A DNA stretch of 64,000 nt from Cinclus cinclus. Lineage: Eukaryota; Chordata; Aves; Passeriformes; Cinclidae. The position numbers were made by a program, and so were the translations under genes. The stretch spans positions 21,781,620 to 21,845,619 of the forward strand of contig NC_085046.1 of assembly GCF_963662255.1 (NCBI RefSeq), in the 5' to 3' direction. Shown one piece after another: positions 40,901 through 53,700 of the stretch (its first letter is position 1; each line of letters begins with the position of its first letter). The notes beneath the pieces are model-generated. The model saw nothing but the letters and a program-made list of their open reading frames with translations. It did not search any database and was not told where the DNA came from.

Positions 40901-41241
40901 TTTCTGAAGAACTATATGTAATAACAGTTTTATTTTTTCAATAACAAGAAAAGATAGGCATGGATTTTTTAAACTTCAAGAGGAACAATCCAAGAAACAT
41001 TCAGAACAGGAAAACTCTATTTTAAATCATTACTCTTTTGATGTCAGAAAATTAGTTCAAGTCTCATTACTTGTTGTAGGGACTGATAGAAATGGGTTTA
41101 TGGGAATTAATAAGTTTATGAAAATATGAGGTGATAATCTGAGGCTCATTGAAATCTCTGTGTTACAAACAGGCCCAATACTGCAAAAAACCTCACTCTC
41201 CTAATATTTGTTGAGGAACTGGAGCCCAGTATTTTTGAGGC

Positions 41242-41289
41242 AAAAAAAAAAAAAAAACAACAAAAAAAAAAAAAAAAAAAAAAAAAAAA
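41242..41289. repeat. A16 and A28 tracts separated by CAAC
   Basis: A16 at 41,242-41,257 and A28 at 41,262-41,289 are separated by a CAAC tetranucleotide. The sequence just upstream does not resemble a gene or SINE body. It lies about 450 bp from the G22 run, so this part of the window has several slippage-prone homopolymers. Confidence 0.95.
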
Positions 41290-41403
41290 CGCTCACCTCT
41301 ACTATTTCACTTCAAGAGAACTCAGTTATCTGAAGCAATAATAAGTTGTTTTTTCCCCTCTGTGGAACAATCACCAGAAAACAATATATTGCACTACTTC
41401 ATT

Positions 41404-41427
41404 AAAAATAAATAAATAAATAAATAA
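41404..41427. repeat. (AAAT)n microsatellite, about six units
   Basis: A short perfect tetranucleotide run of alternating AAA and T, ending at TAAATAAGG. It is a simple repeat with no functional indication. Confidence 0.9.
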
Positions 41428-41746
41428 GGAGCCAAAACACCACAGCACCCTAAAAGTATCACTGTAAACTGAAAAGTTCAGTTGGTCAAAGATATAAAAC
41501 TGCAATTTCTTTTATAGAAAAAAAAATAGGTTTTTATCTACTGGAAATTTATTCTTTTTTTCCCTCTTTTTCAGTCAGAAGGAAAAAAAAAGGAAACATG
41601 TTTCTTTCAGGTTTACCTGAATCTAAATATTTCAGTTGTCAAACTGAAATAACCTATTATTTGTCTTCTTTGATATACTACCCATTTATCTATGTAATAA
41701 AGTCCCCAAGTCTGACACAGTTGTTTTCCTTCTGATGCAGTGGTTT

Positions 41747-41768
41747 GGGGGGGGGGGGGGGGGGGGGG
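41747..41768. repeat. G22 homopolymer
   Basis: Twenty-two consecutive G residues stand in otherwise AT-rich DNA, preceded by GCAGTGGTTT and followed by TAAGAGG. Uninterrupted G runs of this length are uncommon, form quadruplex structures readily, and are a frequent source of sequencing length errors. The exact count should therefore be treated with caution. Confidence 0.9.
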
Positions 41769-44385
41769 TAAGAGGGGAAGAATCAGAATGTTTATAGATA
41801 ATTGAATACATTAATACCAGTATTTTTGAGGAAAATACACACTTATTTATGAGAAAGATTTATTTGTTATGGAGTTGTATCATTCAGTCTATTGGAATTT
41901 TATAATTGGGTTTTATACTCAAAGGAGCAATATTTCTTTTCTGGTGCTTTATTTTACCAAGTATTGATAGAAAAGCGTACTATGTTATTAGTTTATTAGT
42001 TTTTATTTAATGTGATGAAGAGCAGGCTATAATTTATCTCTTCCTGAAGTGACAGGAAATATTACTTTCTCCTGTAGGCATATTGTCAACACAAAAAATA
42101 CTTGTCATACAACAAAAATAGAGTATTTGGCAAGCACAGGAAAGATCTAATTTTGTAGGTATTTTAATCACATATTTTAGAAAAAGTCCACCTTCATCAG
42201 CCTTGGACTTTTCAAGTCCATCTTATAAATAACTCCCTCGATGGAAATTACTCAGAGACCGACTTGACAGCACAAACAGCCCACACCTCAGCTGTTACAC
42301 ACCAGAATAGCTCACAGCTCAGGATCAGGGCTAGCAAGAAACCTGGGGAGCGTGACAGAATGTTTCTCTAACACTTTCTATCCTCAGACCCTCTAGATCC
42401 AACTCTATTTTATTACTGAAGCAAAAGAGCAGCATAAATGTGGTACTTTTCCCTCTTTAACAGGAATGTTTTGATTTACTGGAGGACTACTGGTACAATA
42501 CAAAGAAACATAGCATAAGAAAATTTTACACTCATTTCAATTAGTGGCACAGCAGAAGTCTGCAGATGGCTGTGTCTGTCTAGATGTTTTCCATTCCAGG
42601 TCATGTTTTAGTCTTTTCTTTAAATGCAATTTTTAAAATAAGGAGAGAGAGGGAAAGCCTGTATTTCACAAGTACTGACACTGAAGGAGCCTATTTCCTT
42701 ATGGATTTAGATGTTGAACATTTTTACATCTCAGAGGCTATCTATGCTGGACAAAAAGTAAGTTCCCAGTTTTACCGAGCAAACTTGGTCCCTTAAGGCA
42801 TACCTTGAGCACATCTTAGCTTTATGATAGGATGTGACATGAGCTCATAGCATGGCTTGGATACAGCAGAGGTTGTAGATACAGTAATGCATCACTGCTC
42901 TTGGTACCCAAAGCAGTGTGCACTCCTTCTGTATGCCTCTTCCCAGACCTTTCTACCCAGAATTACCTGAAATCCTGCAACCTCAGTCCTCACAGTATAA
43001 CAGATCCCTCAACTGAGCCACTTCTACAGACTTCCTCCTCTACTGGCTACACATTTTCACAAAGTTTTTTGAGAGTTTAATTATCTTTCAGGCTTCTACT
43101 TGTCAGCTGAGATATTTGAATAAGACAGCTGTTGGAGGATGGGAAAGCTGAAGGGGAAGGTGCTGGTTATACTCCCAGACATGAAAAGCACAGTCAAAAG
43201 AAAAAAGGCAAACCAATGAAACCAAACTAAGTTCCACACATAATACATTTCATAAAAGCTGCAATGCGTAAACAAAAGCAGTAAAACACATTTTGCCATA
43301 TATTATCAGATAACATGCAGAAAATGGATTATTCATTACAAACTCCAGTGATTAATGTGTTTTCAAATTCACATTGCTTTTTCTTATAGCTGTAAAAAAG
43401 ATTAATTTGTTTAAATGCATGAATTGTAGCTTCACAGAGATTACTAAATCATTTTAACCACATCTTCAACATTAGAACACTCAAAACTTCCCCTCAGAGC
43501 AGCCCCATACTGAACCCAACTTGGCCAAAACCAATAGAGAACACTATTTTCATTTTCCTAAAAGACATAGTGGATGGTAAAATTCCTACACTTATTTACA
43601 GGCACAGACATGGAAAACTTTATTTAAACTACTGGCAATTAGGGTTTTGTTTTGCCTATAACACATAATTTTACTACAATATATATTCTGATTATAGGGT
43701 ACTGCAGACAAAAATAATGATGTATAGATGGACCAGGGCACAGATACTGAGGCTCTCAGGAGCTACTGGAGCACTATGACAGTGAATACCTTTGTGTAAA
43801 AGCATAGATCTTTTAGTGTCCTTTAGATCTTATTAAAGGTCCTTCCCCAAATCAGTGTCACAAAACAAATATTCTCTCTGAAACACTTATATGCACCCCC
43901 AAAAGATACACCAGGACTTTTGCAAGTGATCATTACCAGCTGCTGGTTTACAAGTTATAAGATGTTCCTGTCAGTCAGAGCAAGTACTTGTTTTTTTGGT
44001 TTTTTTTTGGTAATCCAAATCTAAATTTTTCAATATAAGCAACATTTACCTCTTTTTTCTCGATCCTGAATACTAAAAATACGCTAGCTGCCTAAGAATA
44101 GCTTCTGCCTTTTTTTTCCCCATCTCCACCCCCCCTCAGTAGAAATGCAACTAACACAAGCCAAGAAAAGGCTTTTCCAGCTCCCAAAGATGGTTAAAAC
44201 CAGACTCAACTGATAATTACCTCCTCTCTGAGATTTCACTGATCAAAGCTATACTTCTGCTCAAAGAAACTTTCTTTCAGAAAATACTGAGTCCTGTCTG
44301 GTTCCAATGAGGCTGTTAAATAAATAAAAGGTATTTAAATTAGGCTGCTATTCTAAACTGCACTAAATAATTTTTTTCCTTTATG

Positions 44386-44400
44386 AAAAAAAAAAAAAAA
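44386..44400. repeat. A15 homopolymer
   Basis: Fifteen A residues follow a T-rich segment (TTTTTTTCCTTTATG). Recorded as a simple repeat. Confidence 0.9.
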
Positions 44401-45528
44401 TCTCACAAGAATGAATCTGGGCCTATATTCCAGTCTCAGAAAGGGTTCTCAATTAGTAGTTAATTTAAATTGCTCAGTGTTTGATGATCTCCTACTATTT
44501 TCATGAATTTTGCTAAAAGATGACCGCTTGAGAGCTGTCTGGTGAAACTTTCCCAAGAAGCATATATAAGATTACTGCCATAAACTATTTATGAGGCTGC
44601 ATCTTAAAGCCATACAAAAACTAAAGCCACAACAAGGGCTCTTGGGATGGATTTATAGTTGAAATATATCTTCATCAAACTTTGCAAGTTAGCTGTAATC
44701 CAAAAAACTTCCTGGAACCTCGCTCAGTTTTATAGTAACCTGACAAAAGCTCAGAAAATTGGGTGACTTTCCATTGACAGATTGCTTAGCGTCATGTCAG
44801 GTACTGAGATCTGAAAATATTTACAGTTAGCCAAGATTCCCTACTTCATTCTCCTTAGACAAGAGCTCCACATTGCTACTCTTCTTTTAAAATGTAAGCA
44901 GCATCAGTGTTTAAAATCTCAGTCTCCACGAAATGGAGTTGAACTGTGATAGATCAATGCCCAAAGCAGGGTATCAGCCTTGTATTTACACTTCCAGCCT
45001 CCCCCCAGTTCCTGCAGTAGACTGACCTTTGAAAAGTACTGTTTTCCAGAAAGTTCTTTCAGGCAAGACCCCTTTGGCATTCACTTTGAGAAACAGATAC
45101 AAAAAAATAGACTTACTAATCCCACATCGATTCTATCACCTTGACTGTGCTTTTCCCTCTTCCTTCTTCCCTGTGTTCATCAGCTGGGGATGACACTGCA
45201 TTTCAGCCTCTTTTATAGCCCCAAAAATTACAGGGTTTTTTTTCATCTCCACAATGACAAGTTTAACAGAAAACAGCTGCAAATCCTGATTTCTCACCTG
45301 GAACCACATTTGAGATCCCTCTCTTGCAGCTGTTGGCCTTGTGGTTGAATACTGCCACAGTCCCTCACTGAGCTCAATTAATCAAAGGTTTTGCAAAGCA
45401 CTGGAAGTTTATTTGTAGGACTAGGAACATAAGTGTCTTTCCAAGCTTACAACCACCTGCAAAGCAGTTCCTTACTCTTTGTCACTGAGGAACATAAGGC
45501 TGATTCCCAGTACCTTAAGATTCATCAT

Positions 45529-45938
45529 AAAATCACAGAATCATAGAATTTTTTCAGTTGAAAAAAGACCTTCAAGACCTCTAAGACTGTTCACCCACCA
45601 CTGCCATGTCTACCATGAAATTATGTCCCCAAACACCACATCTACCTTGAGCGATGGTGATTTCACCACTTCCCTGAGCAGCCTATTCCAGTGCTTCACA
45701 GCCCTTTCAGTGAATACTTTTGTCCTTATATCTAACTTAAACTTCCCCTGGTGCAACTTGAGGCAATGTTCTCTCATCCTATCACTTGTTACCTGAGAGA
45801 AGAGACAAATTCTGCTGGCTACAACATCTCTTGAGCAGTTGTAGAGACCAACCAAGTCCCCCTGAGCCTCCTTTTCTCCAGGCTAAACCACCCCAGCACC
45901 CAGATCCTCATCCCCAAGCCTGTAGCATTGCAGGGGGC
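45529..45938 (-). mobile_element. CR1 LINE, 3' region of about 410 bp, antisense
   Basis: This is the longest CR1 3' end in the window. It starts AAAATCACAGAATCATAGAA and runs through AAAAAGACCTTCAAGACC, GAGCAGCCTATTCCAGTGC, a CCAACCAAGTCCCCCTGAGC block and CTCCTTTTCTCCAGGCTAAA to about CCAGATCCTCATCCCCAAGC. This order is the antisense of the CR1 3' untranslated region and the very end of ORF2. Open frames of 105 codons (+) and 81 codons (-) overlap it and are by-products of the repeat, not genes. Confidence 0.92.
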
Positions 45939-47446
45939 TCTGGACTATTTTGACAGAGTCCTGACAATTATCTGAGGGCAGTGGAACAGGACTTTCTTTT
46001 GTTTCTTCTCATTTGATTTCTTGTGGCCCTGCAAAAAAATTCTTGGCATGAAATTATGCAAAATTATCACTTATGTGCCTAGAGCTGGTTTCATCCCAAA
46101 ATTTGAAGTACAAAAACTGGATTAATGTAACTGCAATGTCTCTGCCAGGAATATAATGGAAGGAACGGGTTCAAATTTGAAAGGGCTGCTAATGAGACAT
46201 TGATTTAAAACCTCATCCATAATACTGGAAAAACTCACCTAAACATTATGATGCTCAAGAAGCTCATCTAACATGAATCAGCTGGCTTAACAAACAGCAT
46301 TACTTTAAAAAGAGAAAAAACCACCAAAATGGTAGGTAACCAGGAAATTCATCCACTGTGCATAGAAAAATACATATTTATGCAAATCCCCCAAACAGTT
46401 CTTCATTTTTCAGACTGCTCTTTATGTATTGCAGAGTTGGATGGTGTACAGGTTCAGACAACCTCTTCTTTCAATCAGGAACAGATTCAGGACTGTGCCC
46501 AGCTTCATTTTCTTTGTTACTACTCCCTGGCAGGAAAGGCATTTCTCATTTGGTAACTCTGTTCTTCACTGGACTACAGAAGAACTGGTTTCGCTTTAAC
46601 TTAAAGGCTTAGTTACCAATCTTTCACACCAAATATGTGCACAGACATAAAAGTATTCAGCAAGTTGTCTGAATATCACTTTGAAGAGAATTTTAGTCTA
46701 GTGCAATTTCCCCACCTGAGGATATAATTATTCAGTAGCTGATAGGTCAGCAAGTCCTTTAATCAGTACATGTCATTTCAGAAGATGTACCAGCTGGTGC
46801 AATTTTCACAACACATGAAATATAAAAATGAATAAATGAGATTATGGCAAAGAAGAAGAGAGCACACATTAAATGATGGGGGGAAAAAAACAAAAAGAAA
46901 GAAAAAAAAAACAAACCAAACTAAAACCACACAGTAAAAGAAACTGAAGGGTCATCAGCCCTTCTTCCAGTACTCAGCATTTAAAAACAGGATTAAAAAA
47001 TGACTGCCAGAGTAGAGTTTTGACACTAGGGAATTGCATTTGTGGTAGGATTAGCTCTAAATGCAAGTAAAACAGGAATGACAACTCTGAAGAAGAAGGA
47101 ATTATTTTTAAGTGAAACATCTGTGATGAATAAACTGTTGAGATACTGAAGGTTTTGTTCTTTAAGAAGGCCAGACTGCTACACGTACAGCAAATAATGA
47201 ATTAAATTCTTGAAACAAGAAAAAAAAATCTCTAATTGCACAAAAACTATGTCAGAACTTCCAGAGTCACAGGAAGACAGGGAAACAGAGGCTGTGTGTA
47301 GAGGAGAGCACTGCTCAAGCCTTACTGCATGGGTTAGGTCACCAAAGACTGCAAATGGTAAGAGCTGTACATACTCCTTGAGGAGAGGCACAAGCACAGT
47401 GCTGCTTTCCTTCCCTTCCACTTGCAGCAGTCAGTTAAATCTCTGG
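45939..47446. other. Gene-free interval
   Basis: About 1.5 kb with no exon, RNA gene or named repeat. Frames of 75-84 codons near 46,329-46,612 overlap one another in different registers and have no recognised relatives. Confidence 0.5.
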
Positions 47447-47561
47447 AAGAAAAAAGAAAAAGAAAAAGAAAAAGAAAAAGAAAAAGAAAAAGAAAAAGAA
47501 AAAGAAAAAGAAAAAGAAAAAGAAAAAGAAAAAGAAAAAGAAAAAGAAAAAGAAAAAGAAA
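47447..47561 (+). repeat. Purine hexanucleotide array (AGAAAA)n, about 19 units
   Basis: Nearly perfect six-base repeats of the form AGAAAA span about 115 bp, all purine on the plus strand and all pyrimidine on the minus strand. Because the unit is two codons long, the array stays open and would read as alternating Lys-Glu, Lys-Arg or polyPhe depending on frame and strand. Those frames are artefacts. Such homopurine tracts can form triplex (H-DNA) structures. The tract is followed directly by CTGTCCTGGTTTCAG, which resembles the 5' terminus of a common passerine LTR. Confidence 0.95.
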
Positions 47562-47680
47562 TCTGTCCTGGTTTCAGACGGCAATAGCTGAGGCGAAGCA
47601 GCACAGAGAAAGCTGCACCTAAGCCCTGCCCAGCCCTCTGACCTGCTCATGGCACACTGCACTGCAGGCAGCTGGTGAGG
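47562..47680. other. Short spacer beginning with an LTR-start-like motif
   Basis: The first 15 or so bases, CTGTCCTGGTTTCAG, look like the beginning of a passerine retroviral LTR, but the resemblance stops within about 20 bp. The rest is GC-richer sequence of unknown origin. I do not annotate an LTR on this evidence alone. Confidence 0.25.
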
Positions 47681-47710
47681 CTGCAGCATCCTGCAGCATC
47701 CTGCAGCATC
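47681..47710. repeat. Three perfect copies of a 10-bp unit CTGCAGCATC
   Basis: CTGCAGCATC occurs three times in direct tandem (47,681, 47,691, 47,701), each containing a PstI-type CTGCAG palindrome. A small slippage-type duplication; no function is implied. Confidence 0.95.
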
Positions 47711-50700
47711 CTTCACCTGGGTGCTGGCTGCTTGCTCTGTCCTGCCAGCAGAAGGAGGTTACATCCACATACAGATGAAGGCACAGATCCAGACTCATGC
47801 ACCCATGGACAACCCAGCTTCAGAGGGATGCCAGAAGTTTTGGCAGACTATTCTGCCAGCCAGGCTGCCTTCTCTTCCTCTGGAGAAGGGCAGCAGCTGT
47901 CAGACAAAATGTGCTGATTTGGAAATTAATGATTCACCTGCCAAGCCAACAACTCAGCTGTGCTTTCCTCTGTCAATGCTCCCCAGAGAAGCACAAAAGG
48001 GCCAGTGGCTTTGTCAGCATTATGGCAAGGGAAGTTTCTTTCATGACTAAAGAATTTCTTCCGCTGTCTTCAAAAATGCAGGTAATGCATTTCTAAGTTA
48101 AGGTGATGACTTAGGGGTTACCGTAGAAAGAACATAGTTCCTGTAAGGTGTATACATAATCCTAGGTGAAGCTTTGCACTTTCAAGGTGCTTCCACTTTT
48201 TTTGAACACTTGCTTTGTTTTTTCCTCAGATCTCACTACTGCAGAAAGCAAATTGCTTTTCTTTTTGAAAAGCTAATGTTGAATCAATAACTAGCTTGTG
48301 CTGGCAGTATCTCTTACTAGATCTTGTGCTGAATAGACTGTGAGCAACAGGTACCACAGCTTTATCATAAAAGCAACTTAAGTAACAAGAATGTTCCAAA
48401 CCAGGTTATTTCTCTATTTATCATTAAACTCCAGTTTGATCTAGGAAATAGAAAATATATTTTTAAAGGAGCTCAGAGAATTAGAGGGGTTTTTTTTTCC
48501 CTTAACTTAAAATGAAGTGTTTATCTCAAACACATTTTAGTTATGCCTGGAGACAGCAAAATATGTGAAGTATGGACAAATCAATAATATAGAATAAAAT
48601 CTAAGAAAGGAAAGAAGGAACATCCCATAGAAGAGATGGAATGACAGAAGAGAGGGTGCCTGGAGACACCACACCACATCACCAGGAGGACAGAACTAGG
48701 ACAAAGTAGGTTAATGGGACTTTGGGCTTCAGCCTATCATCAGTAGACAAAGGAAGACATTTTCCACTAAATGTATTTTGATCACAAATAGTAGTGTTCC
48801 ATGCAAGCACAAGACATGAGTCTGATTTTTTTTAAAGATGAAAAATCTAGTGTCAAAACTGAGTTGCCACATGAAGAAGCAAATCTTCTTCAGAATATCA
48901 GTTGCTGCCCATGTAAAATAGAAACTTAAAAGATGGCATCCTAATAAGTGTCAGTTTCTTCTCCAGAGCCATCAGGCTGGTACTCTCCTCGAGCAACACG
49001 CTGACTTTCTAAGTAAGTCATGACCCTTCTCTACTCTGCCTGATAATATGAAGTGCTGTACTATGTGGCAGAATAGACAATGCTATATGCTTCATAGAAA
49101 GGTGTCTTTCAAATAATGTACGCCTTAAAGTGGGATTTCTCCTCTTTTAAATGAGAAAACCTAGTAGGAGAGTGTAAAAAACATTTAGTACCCAGCCTCA
49201 TCACCATCTGGTCAGATTTGATTATTATAGAGTTGAGCAATCTCCTGCTAGCTGCACCACAGGGGAATTTCTTAAAAGGCTGCCATTTACCATTTATAAC
49301 TGTAGCAGGGAATAAGTGGAATATATGACCAGCATTTTGTGCCAGAAGAAGGGGCTTGCTTTGGTATAGAGACACTGATTTTTTCCCATGTAAACCAACA
49401 GATTTGTGTAGATAAAATAATTTACATGAAAAAAACCAGCAGGTTTGCAAAGTGCCATTAAGGGTCCTGAACCAAACAGAGCATTTACACCTGCACTATT
49501 AATTGATCACAAGAGCTCCCAATGCCAACGTGTGTGGAAAATGGTTCCTTTTCAGAGAACAGATGCTTCATTGTTAATAGAAGTTTCACAAATAAAAAAT
49601 AAAAATTGTGGAAGACAGCCTGTTCAGCCCCATATATTCACAATGAGCATTAGAAAGTCTTAATTAAGCTCCATACCATCAACATCAAAACTGAACAATT
49701 GTAGAAAGAAGAAGTAGCAAAAACACAAAAATAGGACAATGTTTGATCGCTAAAGTAAGAATATTGTGAGTAACCATTAGGGGGAAAAAAAACATCCATA
49801 GACCGTTTTTTTCACACATGAATAAATAAGAAAAAGAACAACTGTGAATGTCATGCGTCTGGAATGAAACAGCTATTGGCTACATTACAGACCAAAAATG
49901 AGAAGCAAAACACAATGTGCTCATCACAAACAGAAAATCTGAGTGAACTGTGATGCTACTATCACAGCATAATATTAAACAGATATTATATCCCCTAGAG
50001 AATTATTTATACCTTTGTCTTAAATGAAGCATGATTTATTTGGGATTGGTTGTCTTGCTCTGATAATTTTAAGAGATTCTGAGCTCTGTATTTTCAAGCT
50101 TAAAGTGTTTTAAAATACATTTTGTTGTCACCTGGAATCACACCTATCAGTAATGGTTGTTTTTTTCCTGGTCTGGTAGAATAACCTGGGTTAAAAACAC
50201 CATCTAAGTAATCTTCTTGCTCCCTCTCACTTCTGCAACCTTCTTAGCTGGAAATGTTATTGTGATTTTTGGTTATGGTTGCACAAAGACCTTGCTTTTA
50301 CCTGCCAAGTTAATCATTTAAATGTTTCTCAAATGGCCAAAGCCATGTTAATCAAAAAAAATCCTAATGGTTTGTGACAAATCAAAGCCATCTATATCAC
50401 AAGTTCACACACAATATTATGTTGAATTATTCTCTTCATAGTTTCACAGAATTATGATAAGCCCTAGGATCAGATGTAACTGCACCACAATATAATAGAA
50501 ACTGAATTTCTTATTTGCTCTACAATTCCCTTGCTAAAATAACAAAAAGATCTAAATACAGACACCTTAGTCAGAAAGCTAAAAGTGTTGAAAAGTATTT
50601 CAGTATTTTTTAAAAAAATTGTTGCCATTTCTACCAGTTATATATTTGATTGTAATGAAATTACTCAAATCTTCACATAGTCAGGCACACATCCAGGCCA

Positions 50701-53700
50701 GTTGTCATATATTCATGAGATTAGCAAATTTTGGGGGCATAAACTTCTGTCGTGGGAGTAAATTCTGGGACACTAACAGCTGCAGAGCAGCTGGACGAAA
50801 CAGTCCTCCCTAAACTCCACTTGCAAAGGTAGGAGAAATTATGCAATTAGGAATGGTCACAAAAACATTCACATTTTTCTAGATTAATACTGATTCATGG
50901 GTAGTATGGTGGGGTGTTTTGGTTTTTATCTCATCTCATGCCAGTGTTCTACATATCAGTCCTGAAAAGAGGACTTCTGTAAATGCAGTTAACATAATTC
51001 TCTGATTCTGGAACAGTTTCAGGACTACAGATGTGTGAAGAAGTAAACAATATTAAGTACTGTCTACTTTCTTTCTGCCTTTTGTAATGAGAAAGAAAAA
51101 AATATCTGAAATGCCAAAATACTTGGAATACTCATCATTGCATCAATTCCTAAACCCATCTGAGTCTTACTTGTTTTTTTCTTTTTCTTCTGGAGACGGC
51201 AGTAATAGCTTTTCCTGTAAGAACAAGAGAGTTCTGTAGTACAAGAATCTGGGAATACGTTTTTCATTATCCTATCTTCCATCATGTCCAGCATCAGAGG
51301 TCAAGAATATGAGACACATAATGACAGCACTGAGGTGTCCCCACAGCTTTCATGCTCTGTGACTGAGGGAATCACAACAGGCATTTCTTCGTGTTTAATA
51401 GTACCTGGAAAATTATGTTTTGTGTCTGTTGCTCTCTGCCTCTTAACCTGCCTGATTTTTCTTCACCCACATCTATTGAAAAGAGATTAAGGAAACAGTT
51501 CTTTAAAAAAGCCCTTCTTTTCTTCTTGCATAGGTGCTTGCTAAATTCATTTGCTGCCTCTTTGGCAACTGTATTATGAAGTCAGAGTGAATAGCTTTTC
51601 CTTACTCAGATTTTGATGCAACTTGGTTACAGCACAGAGCTAACAGGTTGTCCTGTTGTACTGCTAAGACTGGCCCTAAGGTCCTCTCAGAGTGTTAAAA
51701 ATAACAGGAAGCTGAATTTCAGTCCCTGAAAAAAAAATAGGGAGGTAAAACCTGGATAGGAAAGGAAAAGAAAGATTATGCATATCAGGAAAACTCGACC
51801 CTAAGTGGGCATGAAAAGCTGTTCAGCTCTCCAGGTTATATCTGTACAACCTTTTTAAAAGATACATAAAAGAACAGACCTAAAAGTGTTATCCTTGTTT
51901 AAAAAAAAAAAAATACAGCAATCAATATATCTTGTCCTACAACTGTGAAAGACAAGCAAACAGCAAAGTTTCTCTTGCCTCTTAACCTGTGAATTTTCTC
52001 AGATAACATTCTCATCCAAAAACAATTTGAAATAGTGTTTACAGCAGCTTCTCAATCTGCACAAGATTCAGGGTTTGACAAATTATATAGTAGTAGCTTA
52101 TTCTGACTAAAGCATTTATGCACACATTAAATGATTTCTCAGTGCATACCTTCAGAAAATGATGAAATGTCTGAGCTACAGAGTAATCTTTCACTATTTT
52201 CTCTTCATTTAAAACATATCTTAATCATTAAAGATCCTGCAAAAATCTCAACCAATGAGACATTTTCTGTGTAATGTGAAAAATACCTTCATAGACTTAT
52301 ATGATGCTTGTTAGTGATAAGCATGTAATTATTTTTTTTTAATTTAAATATTCCAAGCTTCCAGTTGCACAAACTGGGGAAATAATAGAAAAATCATTAT
52401 AAGAATTTTTCTTCACTGTGCTTTGTAATTTTTAGTGCATGAATTCTCAAGGGTTTTTGTCTCCTTGGATGCACACAAATATTCACAAGATACCAGAAAC
52501 ATATACTACATTTGAAAAAAGTTAGGTCAGGTGGCATATGTACATTTTAGCCTATACTTTATTCACTGAGCTGACAGATCTCTCCCCTTCATAGTCCTTG
52601 AGAAGAACATTCAGACATACTTCTGAGAAGACATCAAAAGCCAGCAATGTCTTGAGGTTCAGGAAGATAAGTTCTCAGAATCATTTTAATGAGGTCAGAA
52701 ACCTGAAATCTAGTGACATTCGAAGAGGAGAGAAGGCACAAAGTTATCTTGGCATGGCAGGGCTAGAAACCACTAGTAATTTGTGTGTATATTTTAGGTT
52801 GCAGAAGCATCTACTATACAGCAGTTTCAGACACTGGAGTGTTCTGTAACTGTAGAGTGGTGCAGGGACCTCACAGGAGTATACCATACTTCCATTCCCT
52901 TCCAGCCTTTTTAAATCAGGCTTTTTCTGCTATTCCTTTTTAACCTGACATGAGAAAGCTGCATGCTGAGCATGAAGTAAAAAAATCTTGACCTATTGTA
53001 TTAAAAAAATTGTATTGTATTAAAAAATGTACATGTTGGCAAGGCAAGAGCAAGGAGGATGGTGCAGGCGAAAGCAGGATTGAAATTTGTCAGTCATGCT
53101 CTACCTGGATCCCTCACCTAGAGGAGAGAGGGCTCTGCTAAATGAGGGGGGAAAGAGGAGAGACATCAGGCAGCATGGCCAAGCTCTTCAGAATGAGAGC
53201 AGCACTGTGAAGGGGACACCCACAGCCAGTGGTTGTCAACTGCAGTATTTTTAGAGAACACGCATCTGTTTTCCAGCCAAGGAGCTTTGGTACATCCACC
53301 TCTCTGACTACACCACACAGGGAAATTGTGAACTGCAGAGACCAAAGTGGTCAGTGCTTTCCAGTCTCTGCAGCTACCAGCATGGTTTCAGGACAGAGAC
53401 AGCCAGCACTGAGAGAGCACCAGGTGACACAATACTTATATAAGCAGGAAGAGTTCAAAACCAGAATGACATGAGACACACTCAACAGCATTTGTAGGAT
53501 GTGATTTAAAATGGTGTGTTTATTGTTTGTGAAAAATCATTACAATTACAGAAAGTTAACAGAGAATTATACCAGTGCTACTCTTATTCCATAAAATCAG
53601 TATAAGCATTTGCTAAAAAGACAACTGATCATATTTTGAATATATATTTCATAAAATAAAAATCACTGGCATTTCTTAAAGTCTGTATTTCCCACATTAT

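Larger units (their letters stand above)
34372..45528. other. Long gene-free, AT-rich interval with simple repeats
   Basis: About 11 kb with no exon, RNA gene or named transposon that I can support. Frames reach 125 codons at 36,181-36,558 (+) and 112 at 37,450-37,788 (+), without recognisable domains. Simple repeats are T13 at 35,312-35,324, T16 at 35,541-35,556, A-rich DNA at 41,242-41,289, a tetranucleotide run near 41,405, G22 at 41,747 and A15 at 44,386-44,400. The segment around 36,690-36,790 is rich in TAATTA-like motifs. Confidence 0.45.

Noticed and set aside
45479..45855. Overlapping 105-codon (+) and 81-codon (-) frames
   Set aside because: They fall mostly inside a clear antisense CR1 3' end.
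47210..47587. 125-codon plus-strand frame with a long Lys-Glu repeat, and the matching polyPhe frame on minus
   Set aside because: Both are translations of the AGAAAA hexanucleotide microsatellite; flanking residues show no domain.
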